64,000 nt of DNA, taken from contig CAIOZU010000014.1 in assembly GCA_903862885.1 (NCBI GenBank), positions 62,001 through 126,000 on the forward strand. Direction: 5' to 3'. A program made the translations under genes and the position numbers. Shown here in pieces: positions 42,828-54,681 of this stretch (its first letter is position 1; every line of letters starts with the position of its first letter). This DNA comes from an uncultured Pseudomonadota bacterium. Its GTDB lineage: Bacteria > Pseudomonadota > Gammaproteobacteria > Steroidobacterales > Steroidobacteraceae. The notes under the pieces were generated by a model. The model had not been told where the DNA came from and ran no database searches. It saw only the letters and a program-made list of their open reading frames with translations.

Positions 42828-43151
42828 TTAGCGTTCGAGCAACTTTAGCTTGCCCGGTTTCCCTTTCCATTCATCCGCATCATCCGGTGCTGGCTTTTTC
42901 TCAGTCAGAACGGGCCAGAGCTTCGAAAGTTCCGCATTGAGCTTTAAGAACTCGCCCTGGCCGGGTGGCAGGTCTTCCTCAGAGTAAATCGCCTCAGCGG
43001 GGCACTCTGGTTCGCACAAGGTGCAATCGATGCACTCATCTGGATCAATGACCAAGAAGTTTGGACCGACGTGGAAACAGTCCACTGGGCAGACTTCCAC
43101 GCAATCCATGTATTTGCACTTGATGCAATTTTCAGTGACGACAAACGTCAT
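42828..43151 (-). CDS. fdxA: Seven-iron ferredoxin FdxA
   Basis: A 107-residue low-potential ferredoxin with one 3Fe-4S and one 4Fe-4S cluster. Cysteines at 9, 12, 17, 21 and 25 ([18 protein letters not shown]) and 40, 43, 46 and 50 ([13 protein letters not shown]) give the FdxA pattern, in which one cluster lacks its fourth ligand. A C-terminal extension rich in Lys and Asp matches the family length. The start is the ATG of MTFVVTENC; the frame is open 23 codons further upstream without similarity. It is convergent with dsbC. Confidence 0.94.
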   Translation of the reverse strand: MTFVVTENCIKCKYMDCVEVCPVDCFHVGPNFLVIDPDECIDCTLCEPECPAEAIYSEEDLPPGQGEFLKLNAELSKLWPVLTEKKPAPDDADEWKGKPGKLKLLER

Positions 43152-43226
43152 GGCAATCTCGGCTGTTGATAAGCGGATACGATCCGCCGGGGTGTCGCTT
43201 GAGTGATCTGCATTATACAAAACCCA

Positions 43227-43784
43227 TCAAATGATGGTGGATTTGCGCCAAGCGGGGCGGTCAATATCCGTAATATGCACGTTTTGCACGCCGGCGGCCT
43301 GATCCGCTAAGTACTGCCGCAAGGCGTACTCCACGCTCGGGAAGGCGAGATCAGCCCAAGGAATGTCGTCTGGGTCGTACAAACCGACCTCGAGGCTTTC
43401 TTCACCGACGCCGAAAATGGGTTCTGCGAGGTGAGCGCGGAACATGATGTGCACCTGATGCGCATAAGGCAGGCTCACCACCGCCAACAGGCTTTGGATT
43501 TCTACCGACGCCAGCGCCTCTTCCATGCACTCGCGCGCGGCTGCTTGGGGTAGCGATTCTTCGTTTTCCATGAAGCCGGCCGGGATAGTCCAATAGCCTG
43601 AGCGCGGCTCGATCGCTCGCTTACACAGTAATATTTTCCCTTGATAGTTCGCAACGCAGCCCGCCACCATTTTGGGGTTCTGGTAGTGAATGACCTCGCA
43701 GGTCACGCAGACGAAGCGCTCCCTGCTGTCTCCAGCGGGAATGCGCAGTTCGACCGTTCCGCCGCATTGATTGCAGTATTTCAT
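43227..43784 (-). CDS. Nudix hydrolase with N-terminal zinc ribbon
   Basis: A 185-residue NudC-like pyrophosphohydrolase. The zinc ribbon has Cys4/Cys7 (YCNQCGG) and Cys26/Cys29 (VCVTC). The Nudix box runs from Gly70 (GFMENEESLPQ, then REC.EEA) with the glutamate ladder intact; the box's last Gly is Ala here (EEALASV). Relatives act on ADP-ribose, NADH or other nucleoside diphosphates; the substrate is unknown. The ATG at 43784 is preceded by GAGG. It lies 16 bp downstream of the tRNA-Leu gene on the same strand. Confidence 0.9.
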   Translation of the reverse strand: MKYCNQCGGTVELRIPAGDSRERFVCVTCEVIHYQNPKMVAGCVANYQGKILLCKRAIEPRSGYWTIPAGFMENEESLPQAAARECMEEALASVEIQSLLAVVSLPYAHQVHIMFRAHLAEPIFGVGEESLEVGLYDPDDIPWADLAFPSVEYALRQYLADQAAGVQNVHITDIDRPAWRKSTII

Positions 43785-43800
43785 GGACCTCAACAGGGGA

Positions 43801-43885
43801 TGGTGCCGGTGGAGGGACTCGAACCCCCACGCTGTTAAGCGCCTGATTTTGAGTCAGGTGCGTCTACCAATTCCGCCACACCGGC
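43801..43885 (-). tRNA. tRNA-Leu (anticodon CAA)
   Basis: An 85-nt class II tRNA with encoded CCA. The acceptor GCCGGTG pairs with CACCGGC. The anticodon stem CCTGA/TCAGG holds the loop CTCAAAA, giving anticodon CAA (reads UUG). A variable arm and the T-arm GGGGGTTCGAGTCCC are present. It is the only tRNA found in the window. Confidence 0.96.
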
Positions 43886-43991
43886 GCACGCTGCATCTTA
43901 ACATGGGCTGTGCAGCTTGTGCGCCATCGACTGAGATGGGCTGATCGTGGGCTGTTACCATCTCGGTTGCAGACCAGTGAGGGCGGCAGTC

Positions 43992-46171
<2,180 letters not shown>

Positions 46172-46209
46172 TCAACGGCTGAATTCATTACTCCTCATTA
46201 GGTGGCCTC

Positions 46210-46539
46210 ATGGACTTTTTCATTTCGACGGCGGCAGCGCAGTCCGCAACGGCCGGATCGGGTGCCGCCTGGCAGCAGCTTTTATTTTTTGTTCCCTTGT
46301 TCGTGCTGTTTTATTTTATGTTGATTCGGCCGCAATCGAAGCGCGCCAAAGAGCACCGTGACATGGTGGCTAAGCTCGCGGTGGGTGATGAAGTCGTGAC
46401 GACCGGTGGCATCCTCGGGCGGGTTGCTGAAGTGGGTGACACCTTTATTGCTGTCGATATTGCTGCGAACGTCACCATTAAGGTACAGCGCGCCCAGGTG
46501 GCGCAACTGATGCCCAAAGGCACTGTTAAAAGCGCCTGA
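46210..46539 (+). CDS. yajC: Sec translocase accessory subunit YajC
   Basis: A 109-residue single-pass inner-membrane protein that associates with SecDF and SecYEG. The membrane helix LLFFVPLFVLFYFMLI (about 24-39) is followed by RPQSKRAKEH and a cytoplasmic domain with VGDEVVTTGGILGRV. It is directly upstream of secD, as in most proteobacteria. Confidence 0.95.
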   Translation: MDFFISTAAAQSATAGSGAAWQQLLFFVPLFVLFYFMLIRPQSKRAKEHRDMVAKLAVGDEVVTTGGILGRVAEVGDTFIAVDIAANVTIKVQRAQVAQLMPKGTVKSA

Positions 46540-46557
46540 TCTGGAGCACGTTGACTT

Positions 46558-48411
46558 ATGAACCGCTATCCCCTGTGGAAGAGTTTGTTGTTTGCAGTGG
46601 TCATGCTGCTGTCGTTGGTGCTTGCATTGCCGAATCTGTTTGGCGAAGCGCCTGCGTTGCAGTTGTCTCGCAAAGATGGCGGATTGTTTGTAGGCGCCGA
46701 AGCCGTACAGCCGTTTAAAGACCTGCTAGAGGCGCAGCAGGTCATCCCAGATGCGGCGTTTATTCAGGAAGGTCGTTTATTGTTTCGCTTTGTTGATGTC
46801 CCGAGTCAGTTAAAGGCGCGCGATTTAATTGAAAGCGCTTCCCCAGGCGCCTACGCGATGGCGACCACTTTTGCCTCGCGCGCGCCTGATTGGTTGCGTC
46901 GAGTGGGTCTCAAACCGATGAGCTTAGGCTTGGATCTGCGTGGCGGTATTTATCTCGTGTACCAAGTGGACACGGATGGCGCAGTCAAGCAAACCTTGCA
47001 GCGGTTAGAACGAGACTACCGCACAGCACTTCGTGAGAAGCGCATCCAGTATGACGCCGTCGAGGGGACAACCAGCGGCGTGACGGTGACGTTAAAGGAT
47101 GCAGCGCGTCTTGACGATGCCAAAGCGGCGCTCGCCAATGTCGACTCGAATGTCACTTTAACGACGAGTGTGGATCCGGGTAACGCCTATATACGTGCCA
47201 GCCTATCCGAGGTGCAGGTGCGCCAGCGCGCCGACTTCGCGATCCAGCAGAACATCACGGCGCTCAGCAACCGAGTCAATGCCTTAGGCGTATCGGAAGC
47301 CAGCGTGCAGCGCCAGGGCGCCAATCGTATCGCCGTGCAACTCCCGGGCGTTCAAGACGCCAGTGAAGTCATTCGATTGCTCGGAAAAACAGCGACCTTA
47401 GAGTTCCGGTTAGTCGATCAGGGTACCAGTGCCGTTGAAGTGCAGCAGACAGGGCACGCGCCGTTGGGCACTAAACTCTACAAAGACCGCAGTGGTCGTC
47501 CGGTATTGTTAAAGCGTGATGTGATTGTCACGGGTGAGCAACTCACTGATGCGTCGTCCTCGTTTCAGCAAGGTGAGCCTGCCGTCAGCGTACGCTTAGA
47601 TGCACGCGGTGGTGACGAGATGCTGCGCACGACGCGTGAGAACCTCGGCAAACCCATGGCAGTGGTGTTCATTGAGCGTGAGCGTCAACTGCGTGATCAA
47701 GATGGACAAAAGGTAGCAGTGGACGTTACCCATGAAGATGTCATCAGCGTGGCCACCATTAACGGCGTATTTTCCAACCAGTTTCAAATCACTGGCCTGT
47801 TGGCTCGTGAGGGTCAAGAGCTCGCTAAGTTACTGCGAGCGGGTGCTTTGGCAGCGCCGGTCTATATTGTTGAGCAGCGACTGATTGGACCGAGCTTAGG
47901 TCAAGACAATATTGATCGAGGTGTGCGCGCATTGATCATCGGATCTGCAGCGCTATTTGTGTTTATGGCGCTTTATTACAGTGCCTTTGGTCTGGTCGCG
48001 AATCTCATTTTGATTTGCAACGTTGTACTGTTAACTGCCTGTTTGTCACTGTTTGGCGCAGCACTCACCTTGCCTGGCATCGCAGGGATCATGCTAACCG
48101 TTGGTATGGCGGTGGATGCAAATATTTTGATTTATGAGCGCATCCGTGAAGAATTGCGCAATGGGAATACGCCGCACGCCGCCATTCGTGCGGGCTTTGA
48201 GAAAGCATTTTCAGCCATTGCAGACGCCAACGTCACGACCTTAATTGCCGGTATTGTGTTGTTCTTGTTTGGTACCGGGCCGATCAAGGGTTTCGCGGTG
48301 GTGTTGTCACTTGGCATCATGACCACCTTGTTCACTGCATTGATGGGCAGTCGCGCCGTCATTGGTTTGATCTGGGGCGGTCGCGCCAGTATTCAGCGTT
48401 TGCCGGTCTGA
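46558..48411 (+). CDS. secD: Protein translocase subunit SecD
   Basis: Uses the proton gradient with SecF to help pull preproteins into the periplasm. The 617-residue protein has an N-terminal helix, a large periplasmic region (about 30-450), and then five membrane helices. Signatures are LGLDLRGGIYLVYQVD near 121, GVSEASVQRQGANRIAVQLPG, and the helix-4 motif VGMAVDANILIYERIREEL near 520. 18 bp separate it from yajC. Confidence 0.95.
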   Translation: MNRYPLWKSLLFAVVMLLSLVLALPNLFGEAPALQLSRKDGGLFVGAEAVQPFKDLLEAQQVIPDAAFIQEGRLLFRFVDVPSQLKARDLIESASPGAYAMATTFASRAPDWLRRVGLKPMSLGLDLRGGIYLVYQVDTDGAVKQTLQRLERDYRTALREKRIQYDAVEGTTSGVTVTLKDAARLDDAKAALANVDSNVTLTTSVDPGNAYIRASLSEVQVRQRADFAIQQNITALSNRVNALGVSEASVQRQGANRIAVQLPGVQDASEVIRLLGKTATLEFRLVDQGTSAVEVQQTGHAPLGTKLYKDRSGRPVLLKRDVIVTGEQLTDASSSFQQGEPAVSVRLDARGGDEMLRTTRENLGKPMAVVFIERERQLRDQDGQKVAVDVTHEDVISVATINGVFSNQFQITGLLAREGQELAKLLRAGALAAPVYIVEQRLIGPSLGQDNIDRGVRALIIGSAALFVFMALYYSAFGLVANLILICNVVLLTACLSLFGAALTLPGIAGIMLTVGMAVDANILIYERIREELRNGNTPHAAIRAGFEKAFSAIADANVTTLIAGIVLFLFGTGPIKGFAVVLSLGIMTTLFTALMGSRAVIGLIWGGRASIQRLPV

Positions 48412-48433
48412 CGATCCAGGAGTTTTATTCGCC

Positions 48434-49372
48434 ATGGAATTTTTTAAGTCAGTCCCGCACATTCGATTCATGGCCCAGCGCCAGTTGTGCTACATCATTT
48501 CTGCGGTTTTGATCGTCGGCTCTGTGGTGGCCTTGGCCGTTCACGGCTTGAATTTAGCGGTTGATTTTACTGGCGGTGTGGTCATCGAGGCGGCCTATCC
48601 GGGCAGTGCCGATCTCGATCTGACGCGGGCCGCTTTGCGCTCCGCCGGTTATCCCGATGTGGCGGTTCAGAATTTTGGTACGTCCAAAGATATTCTGGTT
48701 CGCTTGCCCCCGTTGGCTGACAAAGAACCCGCCACCGCGGTCACTCAGAAAATCGAGACAGCACTGCGCACGGTTGATCCCGGTGTGCAAATCCGTCGTA
48801 CCGAAGTGGTCGGTCCTCAAGTCGGCAAAGAATTGGTGGTGAAAGGTTTTACTGCAATGGCGGTAACCGTGTTATTGATTCTTATCTATGTCGCTTTCCG
48901 GTTTCGTTGGAAGTTTGGTGTCGGTGCGGTGCTTGCCACGTTGCATGATCCGTTCGTGGTGGTCGGCGTATTTGCGGTCAGTGGTATGACCTTTGATTTG
49001 TCAGTGCTCGCGGCGGTACTCGCGGTGCTGGGTTACTCCATTAATGAAACCGTAGTGGTATTCGATCGTGTGCGTGAGCTATTTCCCGTGATGCGGAAAT
49101 CCTCGGCACTTGAAGTGTTTGATCGCGCCATCAATGAGACGCTCTCTCGGACAGTGATCACCAAGGTGGCTACGCTCATTGTTGTGATTGGTCTATACGC
49201 TTTTGGTGGTGAGGCATTGCGTGGTTTCGGGCTCGCATTAATCGTTGGCATTCTTGCTGTGACCTATTCTTCGATGTATATCGCCAGCGGTGTAGCGCTC
49301 GATCTGGGGTCGTCGCATCGCGATTTGATGATCCAAGAAGAGCGCAAAGCCGCGGCTGACGAGCTTCCTTAA
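48434..49372 (+). CDS. secF: Protein translocase subunit SecF
   Basis: Partner of SecD in the translocon. The 312-residue protein has six membrane helices with a periplasmic loop after the first (AVDFTGGVVIEAAYP). The SecF signature LGYSINETVVVFDRVRE lies near 195-212, followed by RAINETLSRTVITK. AGGAG lies upstream of the ATG. It is the last gene of the yajC-secD-secF run. A T8 stretch 27 bp downstream has no stem, so the transcript may continue. Confidence 0.95.
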   Translation: MEFFKSVPHIRFMAQRQLCYIISAVLIVGSVVALAVHGLNLAVDFTGGVVIEAAYPGSADLDLTRAALRSAGYPDVAVQNFGTSKDILVRLPPLADKEPATAVTQKIETALRTVDPGVQIRRTEVVGPQVGKELVVKGFTAMAVTVLLILIYVAFRFRWKFGVGAVLATLHDPFVVVGVFAVSGMTFDLSVLAAVLAVLGYSINETVVVFDRVRELFPVMRKSSALEVFDRAINETLSRTVITKVATLIVVIGLYAFGGEALRGFGLALIVGILAVTYSSMYIASGVALDLGSSHRDLMIQEERKAAADELP

Positions 49373-49537
49373 TTCATAAGACCCGATGGATGGACAGCTT
49401 TTTTTTGGTAGTCACCGTGGGTGGTGCGCCGTGTGGGCGCCCTCTGTGGCAGTCAGTGGTCTGCACCTGAGACTCACGCACCTGACGGCTTCGTCCACAG
49501 GGACGCGATGGCGATACGCTTTAGGTGAGAACGCATC

Positions 49538-51454
49538 ATGATGGATACCGCGAGTGAGCAGGGTCGTGAGCGCTATGGTGGCGGCCATGCGCATAACTCG
49601 CCCATGCGGGTATTGATGCTGGGTGCGCTCGGTGTCGTCTTCGGTGATATTGGTACCAGCCCCCTGTATGCCTTTAAGTCGTGCTTGGACGCCGTGGGGC
49701 CGTTGGTGTCCCAGCAGGCGATGGTGCTTGGCATTCTGTCGCTGATCTTTTGGGCATTGACCGTCATTGTCACGATCAAGTATGTCGGCTTGGTGCTCGG
49801 TGCGGACAACCGAGGTGAGGGCGGCGTGTTGGCCTTAACTGCGCTGGTGGTGAGCGAAGGCAAGGCGCGCCATCCGGCTTTCCTCGCGGCTTTGGGACTT
49901 GCCGGTTGCGCGTTTTTCTACGGTGATGGAACCATTACCCCGGCGGTATCGGTGTTAAGCGCGATCGAGGGCATGGAGCTGGTCAGCCCGGATTTTAAAA
50001 ATGCCGTGGTGCCGCTGTCGGTGTTGGTTCTGTTGGTGCTATTTGCTGCCCAGCGGCATGGCACGGGGCGGATTGGTCGGCTGTTTGGGCCCGTGATGCT
50101 TGTTTGGTTTGTGGCAATCGGCCTGTTGGGTATTTCACAGATTGTTCGTCACCCGGAAGTGCTGTGGGCGATTAATCCGATGAATGCGCTGTACGTCTTT
50201 CGAGAGCATCCGGTGATTGCGATGACTTTACTGTCATCGGTTTTTCTTTCGGTGACGGGGGGTGAGGCGCTGTATGCGGATCTCGGTCATTTCGGCGCGC
50301 GACCCATTCGCTTGGTATGGTACGGATTGGTATGGCCTTGCCTGATTCTTAACTACTTTGGGCAAGGCTCGCTGTTGCTGAGTGATCCGAGCGCCGTGGA
50401 GAGTCCTTTTTATCGGATGCTGCCGGAGAGTCTGTTGATTCCTGGGGTGATGCTGGCGACCGCGGCGACCATTATTGCTTCGCAGGCAGTCATTTCTGGG
50501 GTATTTTCAATGACCCAGCAGGCGCTGCAGTTAGGATTTTTGCCGCGCATGAAAGTGCTGCAAACGTCGGCCCAGGCAATCGGTCAGATTTATGTGCCGG
50601 CGGTGAATGCCGCCTTATGTGCTGCAACGGTAGGCCTAGTGCTGGCTTTCCAAACCTCCATTAGCTTGGCGGGTGCTTACGGCATCGCAGTGGTATGCAC
50701 CATGTTTATTACCGCCATCCTGATGGATGTGTTGTTGGCGGGTCGTCGAGCAGAAGATAAAAAGAGCAAGTGGCTATTGATCGTTGCATTGCCTATGGCG
50801 GTGCTTGATGCGCTATTTCTTGTGTCTAATATAGATAAGATTCCTCAGGGTGGTTGGTTTCCGTTGGTGTGCGGCTTGTTTGTTTTCGTGATCATGCGCA
50901 CGTGGATGCGTGGGCGAACGATATTTGCAGAGCAGATGCGAAGGCAAGAGCGCACGCTCGATAATTTTCTAGAGGAGTTACGCATCACGCCGCCACAGGC
51001 CGTGGCGGGTACTGCGGTATTCCTGTCGAGCAGCACGGAAGGGGTTGCTCGTACGCTGACCCGCAATGTTCGTTCTAATGGTGTCTTACATAATCACACG
51101 GTGCTGATGTCTGTGGTCACCGAGCGCATTCCACGTGTACCGCGTGGCGGCAGGCTCAAGGTGCGCCGACTGGCAGATCACATCTGGCGTGTCGAGGCGC
51201 ACATCGGCTTTATGGAGCAGGCTGATGTGCCGCGCTTTTTGCGTGAAGCAGAGCGTGTGGGGTTAGACTTTAGGACCGAGAATGCCACTTATTTTCTGGG
51301 TCGCGACGATGTCGTGGTGTCGACGCCACGCGGCATGGCCACGTGGCGCAAGCATCTGTTCTTGTTTATGACAAAGAATGCTGAATTCGCCGGTTCGCAC
51401 TTTGGGATTCCGCCGGAGCGGATTATTGAGTTGGGTGGTCAGGTCGCTATTTAG
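49538..51454 (+). CDS. kup: Low-affinity potassium/proton symporter Kup
   Basis: Inner-membrane K+ uptake protein of 638 residues. It has about 12 helices in the first 430 residues and a cytoplasmic C-terminal domain. Family motifs are GVVFGDIGTSPLYAFK (N-terminal helix), YGDGTITPAVSVLSAIEG and TGGEALYADLGHFG. AGGTGAG lies upstream of the ATG. The next gene is an amino-acid permease on the same strand. The 165-bp spacer before kup holds no recognised riboswitch. Confidence 0.94.
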   Translation: MMDTASEQGRERYGGGHAHNSPMRVLMLGALGVVFGDIGTSPLYAFKSCLDAVGPLVSQQAMVLGILSLIFWALTVIVTIKYVGLVLGADNRGEGGVLALTALVVSEGKARHPAFLAALGLAGCAFFYGDGTITPAVSVLSAIEGMELVSPDFKNAVVPLSVLVLLVLFAAQRHGTGRIGRLFGPVMLVWFVAIGLLGISQIVRHPEVLWAINPMNALYVFREHPVIAMTLLSSVFLSVTGGEALYADLGHFGARPIRLVWYGLVWPCLILNYFGQGSLLLSDPSAVESPFYRMLPESLLIPGVMLATAATIIASQAVISGVFSMTQQALQLGFLPRMKVLQTSAQAIGQIYVPAVNAALCAATVGLVLAFQTSISLAGAYGIAVVCTMFITAILMDVLLAGRRAEDKKSKWLLIVALPMAVLDALFLVSNIDKIPQGGWFPLVCGLFVFVIMRTWMRGRTIFAEQMRRQERTLDNFLEELRITPPQAVAGTAVFLSSSTEGVARTLTRNVRSNGVLHNHTVLMSVVTERIPRVPRGGRLKVRRLADHIWRVEAHIGFMEQADVPRFLREAERVGLDFRTENATYFLGRDDVVVSTPRGMATWRKHLFLFMTKNAEFAGSHFGIPPERIIELGGQVAI

Positions 51455-51530
51455 CTGACGCGCCGGCTTCGGCTTGCGTGACCGCTGCGGTCCGTGCTTA
51501 CATCAGAGCATAACTGGGTTGGGGGAATTC

Positions 51531-53027
51531 ATGGACCTACGCATCAAGCCGCTCGATCAAATTCTGGCGACCGCTGAGAAAAAGGCGTTACACCGCTCAC
51601 TCGGTGCCTTTGATCTGATGATGTTGGGAGTGGGCGCCATCATCGGTACAGGTATTTTTGTGCTGACGGCGGAGGCGGCGCAGAAAGCGGGTCCGAGCAT
51701 GATGGTGTCGTTTGTGATCGCCGGCTTTGTGTGCGCGGTGACGGCCCTGTGTTATGCGGAAATGGCCTCTATGATCCCAGTGTCCGGATCAGCCTATACC
51801 TACTCTTATGCCGTCTTGGGCGAGTTAATTGCCTGGGTTGTTGGTTGGGCATTAATACTGGAGTACACGATTGCCGCTGCCGCCGTGGCGGTCGGTTGGT
51901 CTGGATACATCGCGGGGTTGCTGCGTAATTTGCATGAACTTGTGCCTTTTATGTCCAATGTCAACATCCCAGACGCGTGGGTCAATGGCCCCGCCAGTGG
52001 CGGCATTATGAACGTGCCGGCGTTATTGATCGCACTACTGATTACCTGGTTGCTGGTGGTGGGTACCAAAGAAAGCGCGCGGGTCACCTCGGTTTTGGTG
52101 TGTATCAAGATCGTGGCGCTGACCGGGTTTGTGTTTTTAGCGCTACCGGCGATGCATGCCAGTCACTTCGTGCCATTTGCGCCTAACGGCTACGTCGGTA
52201 AAGTCGGGGTGGGGGCTGCGGCAGCATCTATTTTCTTTGCCTATGTGGGTTTTGATGCGGTATCGACTGCCGCGGAAGAAACTAAAAATCCACACCGCAA
52301 TATTCCCATCGGATTGGTGGGGTCATTAGTGATTTGTACGGTGTTTTACTTGTTGGTTGCCGCGGGCGCGATCGGCTCGATCGGTGCGCAACCACTGTCT
52401 GGCGCGCACGGTGAGTTATTGCAGCCGGGCAGTCCTGAACTGGCGGCCGCTTGCAAGGGCCTTAAGGAATTGGTGTGTAGCAAGGAGCCGTTGGCTTTTG
52501 TGTTGCGAGAGCTGCATTGGCCGAATGTCGGTAATTTGATTGGCTTGGCGGCCGGTCTTGCCTTGCCCTCAGTGATCTTGATGATGATTTATGGGCAGAC
52601 ACGCGTATTCTTTACAATGGCGCGTGATGGCCTTTTGCCGCGCGTGTTTACGCACATTCACCAAAAATATCGCACCCCACACGTGGTCACTATTTTCACG
52701 GGTGTTTTTGTATCGCTCTTTGCAGCGCTGTTCCCGGTCGGTGTGCTGGCGGATATTTCAAATTCCGGCACCTTATTCGCTTTTTTGGTGGTGTCGGTCG
52801 GCGTCATGATGTTGCGCGTTCGTGATCCGGGTAGAAAACGCTCATTTAGAACGCCTGCGATTTGGGTGATGGGGCCGCTGGCGGTGATTGGCTGCTTATT
52901 CTTGTTCTCGCAGCTCTCGGGTTATACCGAAACCCTGTTTATTTCCTGGGCGGCGATTGGGTTGGTTTTTTACGCATCCTACGGGCGACGTAAGAGTCAC
53001 CTGGCGCACGGAGAGCCGAGCGAGTAG
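51531..53027 (+). CDS. APC-superfamily amino acid permease (cationic amino acid transporter type)
   Basis: A 498-residue inner-membrane transporter with about 12 helices. The substrate-binding helix-1 motif is GVGAIIGTGIFVLT near 34-47; other motifs are YAEMASMIPVSGSAYTYSY and FFAYVGFDAVSTAAEETKNP. These match the CAT/YfnA group (cationic or other amino acids). GGGGGA lies before the ATG. An in-frame extension upstream (51474) has no membrane or family character. The substrate cannot be fixed from sequence. Confidence 0.92.
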   Translation: MDLRIKPLDQILATAEKKALHRSLGAFDLMMLGVGAIIGTGIFVLTAEAAQKAGPSMMVSFVIAGFVCAVTALCYAEMASMIPVSGSAYTYSYAVLGELIAWVVGWALILEYTIAAAAVAVGWSGYIAGLLRNLHELVPFMSNVNIPDAWVNGPASGGIMNVPALLIALLITWLLVVGTKESARVTSVLVCIKIVALTGFVFLALPAMHASHFVPFAPNGYVGKVGVGAAAASIFFAYVGFDAVSTAAEETKNPHRNIPIGLVGSLVICTVFYLLVAAGAIGSIGAQPLSGAHGELLQPGSPELAAACKGLKELVCSKEPLAFVLRELHWPNVGNLIGLAAGLALPSVILMMIYGQTRVFFTMARDGLLPRVFTHIHQKYRTPHVVTIFTGVFVSLFAALFPVGVLADISNSGTLFAFLVVSVGVMMLRVRDPGRKRSFRTPAIWVMGPLAVIGCLFLFSQLSGYTETLFISWAAIGLVFYASYGRRKSHLAHGEPSE

Positions 53028-53040
53028 CGACTCGATCGGC

Positions 53041-53862
53041 TTATGGGCGGCTTGAGCGCAGATCAGCAGGCAGATGCGGCGCCAGTAAAGCCAGCAGTTC
53101 TTCGTAGGTTTTAGGGCTGCCCGCAATCAGGTCGCTCCCTAGCGCATAGTCATCACCCGCCAAGGTGCTGATGCGTCCACCGGCCTCAGTGACTAATAGG
53201 GAGCCTGCAGCGGCGTCCCAAGGGCCTAAGCCCATCTCCCAGAATGCATCGGTTCGACCCGCCGCCAACCAGGCCAAATCGAGGGCTGCAGAGCCGGGTC
53301 TGCGGATCCCTGCCGTGGCCAGGGTGACGGCTTTAAACATAGCCAGATACGCGTCAAGCCATTCGGTGTTGTTATCTCGGTAGGGGAAACCGGTGCTGAT
53401 CAGTGCGCCTTCAAGGCCGCGGCTTTTACTCACTCGAATGCGCTTATCATCCAGTTGCGCGCCGCCGCCATGGCTGGCAGTAAAGAGTTCCTGTCGCATC
53501 GGGTCATACACAATGGCGTGTTCGATTCGGCCGCGGTGTTGCACGGCGATAGATACGCAAAATTGCGGCAATCCATGCATGAAATTAGTGGTTCCATCCA
53601 GCGGATCAATGATCCATACAAACTCGTCTGATGCCCCTTTAGTGAGGCCGCTTTCTTCGCCTAAGAAGCTGTGATCAGGGTGGGTGCGTTGGATGGTGGC
53701 AATGATGTCCGCTTCCGCGTGCCGATCCACCTCGGTGACGTAGTCGTTGCGGCCTTTGCTTGAGACCTCGAGAGACTCGAGCCGGTTGAGGCTACGGAAG
53801 ATGATATCGCCAGCACGGCGGGCGGCGCGGACGCCAATATTGACTAATGGATGCAGTGGCAC
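53041..53862 (-). CDS. suhB: Inositol-1-monophosphatase SuhB
   Basis: Mg2+-dependent phosphatase of 273 residues; in E. coli SuhB also helps rRNA antitermination. Metal-site motifs are GEESG near 69, DPLDGTTNFMHG near 86-97, and GLGPWDAAAGSLLVTEAGG near 215. The GTG start gives PLHPLVNIGVRAARRAG, matching the family N-terminus. It is divergent from trmJ, as in E. coli. The 14 bp to the convergent permease gene leave no room for a strong terminator. Confidence 0.94.
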   Translation of the reverse strand: MPLHPLVNIGVRAARRAGDIIFRSLNRLESLEVSSKGRNDYVTEVDRHAEADIIATIQRTHPDHSFLGEESGLTKGASDEFVWIIDPLDGTTNFMHGLPQFCVSIAVQHRGRIEHAIVYDPMRQELFTASHGGGAQLDDKRIRVSKSRGLEGALISTGFPYRDNNTEWLDAYLAMFKAVTLATAGIRRPGSAALDLAWLAAGRTDAFWEMGLGPWDAAAGSLLVTEAGGRISTLAGDDYALGSDLIAGSPKTYEELLALLAPHLPADLRSSRP

Positions 53863-53945
53863 GATTGAAATCCGAATGCCGTACGGGAGTGCACGAGCTT
53901 AAGCTGTGCGTAGAATATCAGACACACCCAAGGGAGCCGTGAGTC

Positions 53946-54671
53946 TTGATCCGATTCATCCTAGTTTCGACCAGCCACCCCGGTAATATCGGTTCGTCCG
54001 CGCGGGCCATGAAGACAATGGGCCAGCAGGCGCTGTGGCTGGTCTCACCCCGTTCTTTTCCCCATGCGGAGGCCACCGCCATGGCGGCGGGGGCGGCCGA
54101 TGTCTTGGAGGCCGCTCGGGTGGTGCCGACCTTGCTGGAGGCGGTGGCGGACTGTGGTTTGGTGCTAGGCACCAGTGCCCGTATTCGCACCCAGTATCAT
54201 TGGCCGGTGTGGGGCCCGGAGGATGCAGTCACGCGGCTCAACGAAGCGGCATTGACCGGGCCGGTCGCGGTGGTGTTTGGCACGGAGCGAACGGGACTGA
54301 CCAATGAGGAGTTCGAGCTGTGCCACGGCCTGATTCACATTCCGGTCGACCCCCACTATGAATCGTTGAATTTGGCTCAGGCCGTGCAGATTATGGCTTA
54401 TGAGGTGCATAAGCGGACGCATCCGCAACCGACAGTGCCTCCCCGAGCCGTGCCGCTGTCGACGATTGCCGAGTTGCACCGGCTGTATGCCCATGTGGAG
54501 GCGGTGATGACCGAGGTGGGCTTCACTGACCGGTATGGGGGGCCTAACCTGCAGCGTCGGGTGGAGCGCATTTTGGGGCGTGCCGTCCTTGATCAGCACG
54601 AAACCAATATTCTGAGGGGCTTTTTGGCCTCGGTGCAGGCGCGGCTTGGCAAGGCGGGTCCGTTGCCGTGA
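53946..54671 (+). CDS. trmJ: tRNA (Cm32/Um32) methyltransferase TrmJ
   Basis: SPOUT-family 2'-O-methyltransferase of 241 residues acting on tRNA position 32. Motifs are STSHPGNIGSSARAMKTMG near the start, AVVFGTERTGLTNEE near 108, and HYESLNLAQAVQIMAYE near 138 in the trefoil knot. The start is TTG with AAGGGAG 10 nt upstream; no ATG fits. In E. coli trmJ precedes iscRSUA; here a NifS-like gene follows 10 bp later and iscR is missing. Confidence 0.93.
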   Translation: MIRFILVSTSHPGNIGSSARAMKTMGQQALWLVSPRSFPHAEATAMAAGAADVLEAARVVPTLLEAVADCGLVLGTSARIRTQYHWPVWGPEDAVTRLNEAALTGPVAVVFGTERTGLTNEEFELCHGLIHIPVDPHYESLNLAQAVQIMAYEVHKRTHPQPTVPPRAVPLSTIAELHRLYAHVEAVMTEVGFTDRYGGPNLQRRVERILGRAVLDQHETNILRGFLASVQARLGKAGPLP

Positions 54672-54681
54672 GCGTCCCTCT

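Noticed and set aside
49399-49406. T8 run after secF as an intrinsic terminator
   Set aside because: No stable stem precedes the T run.
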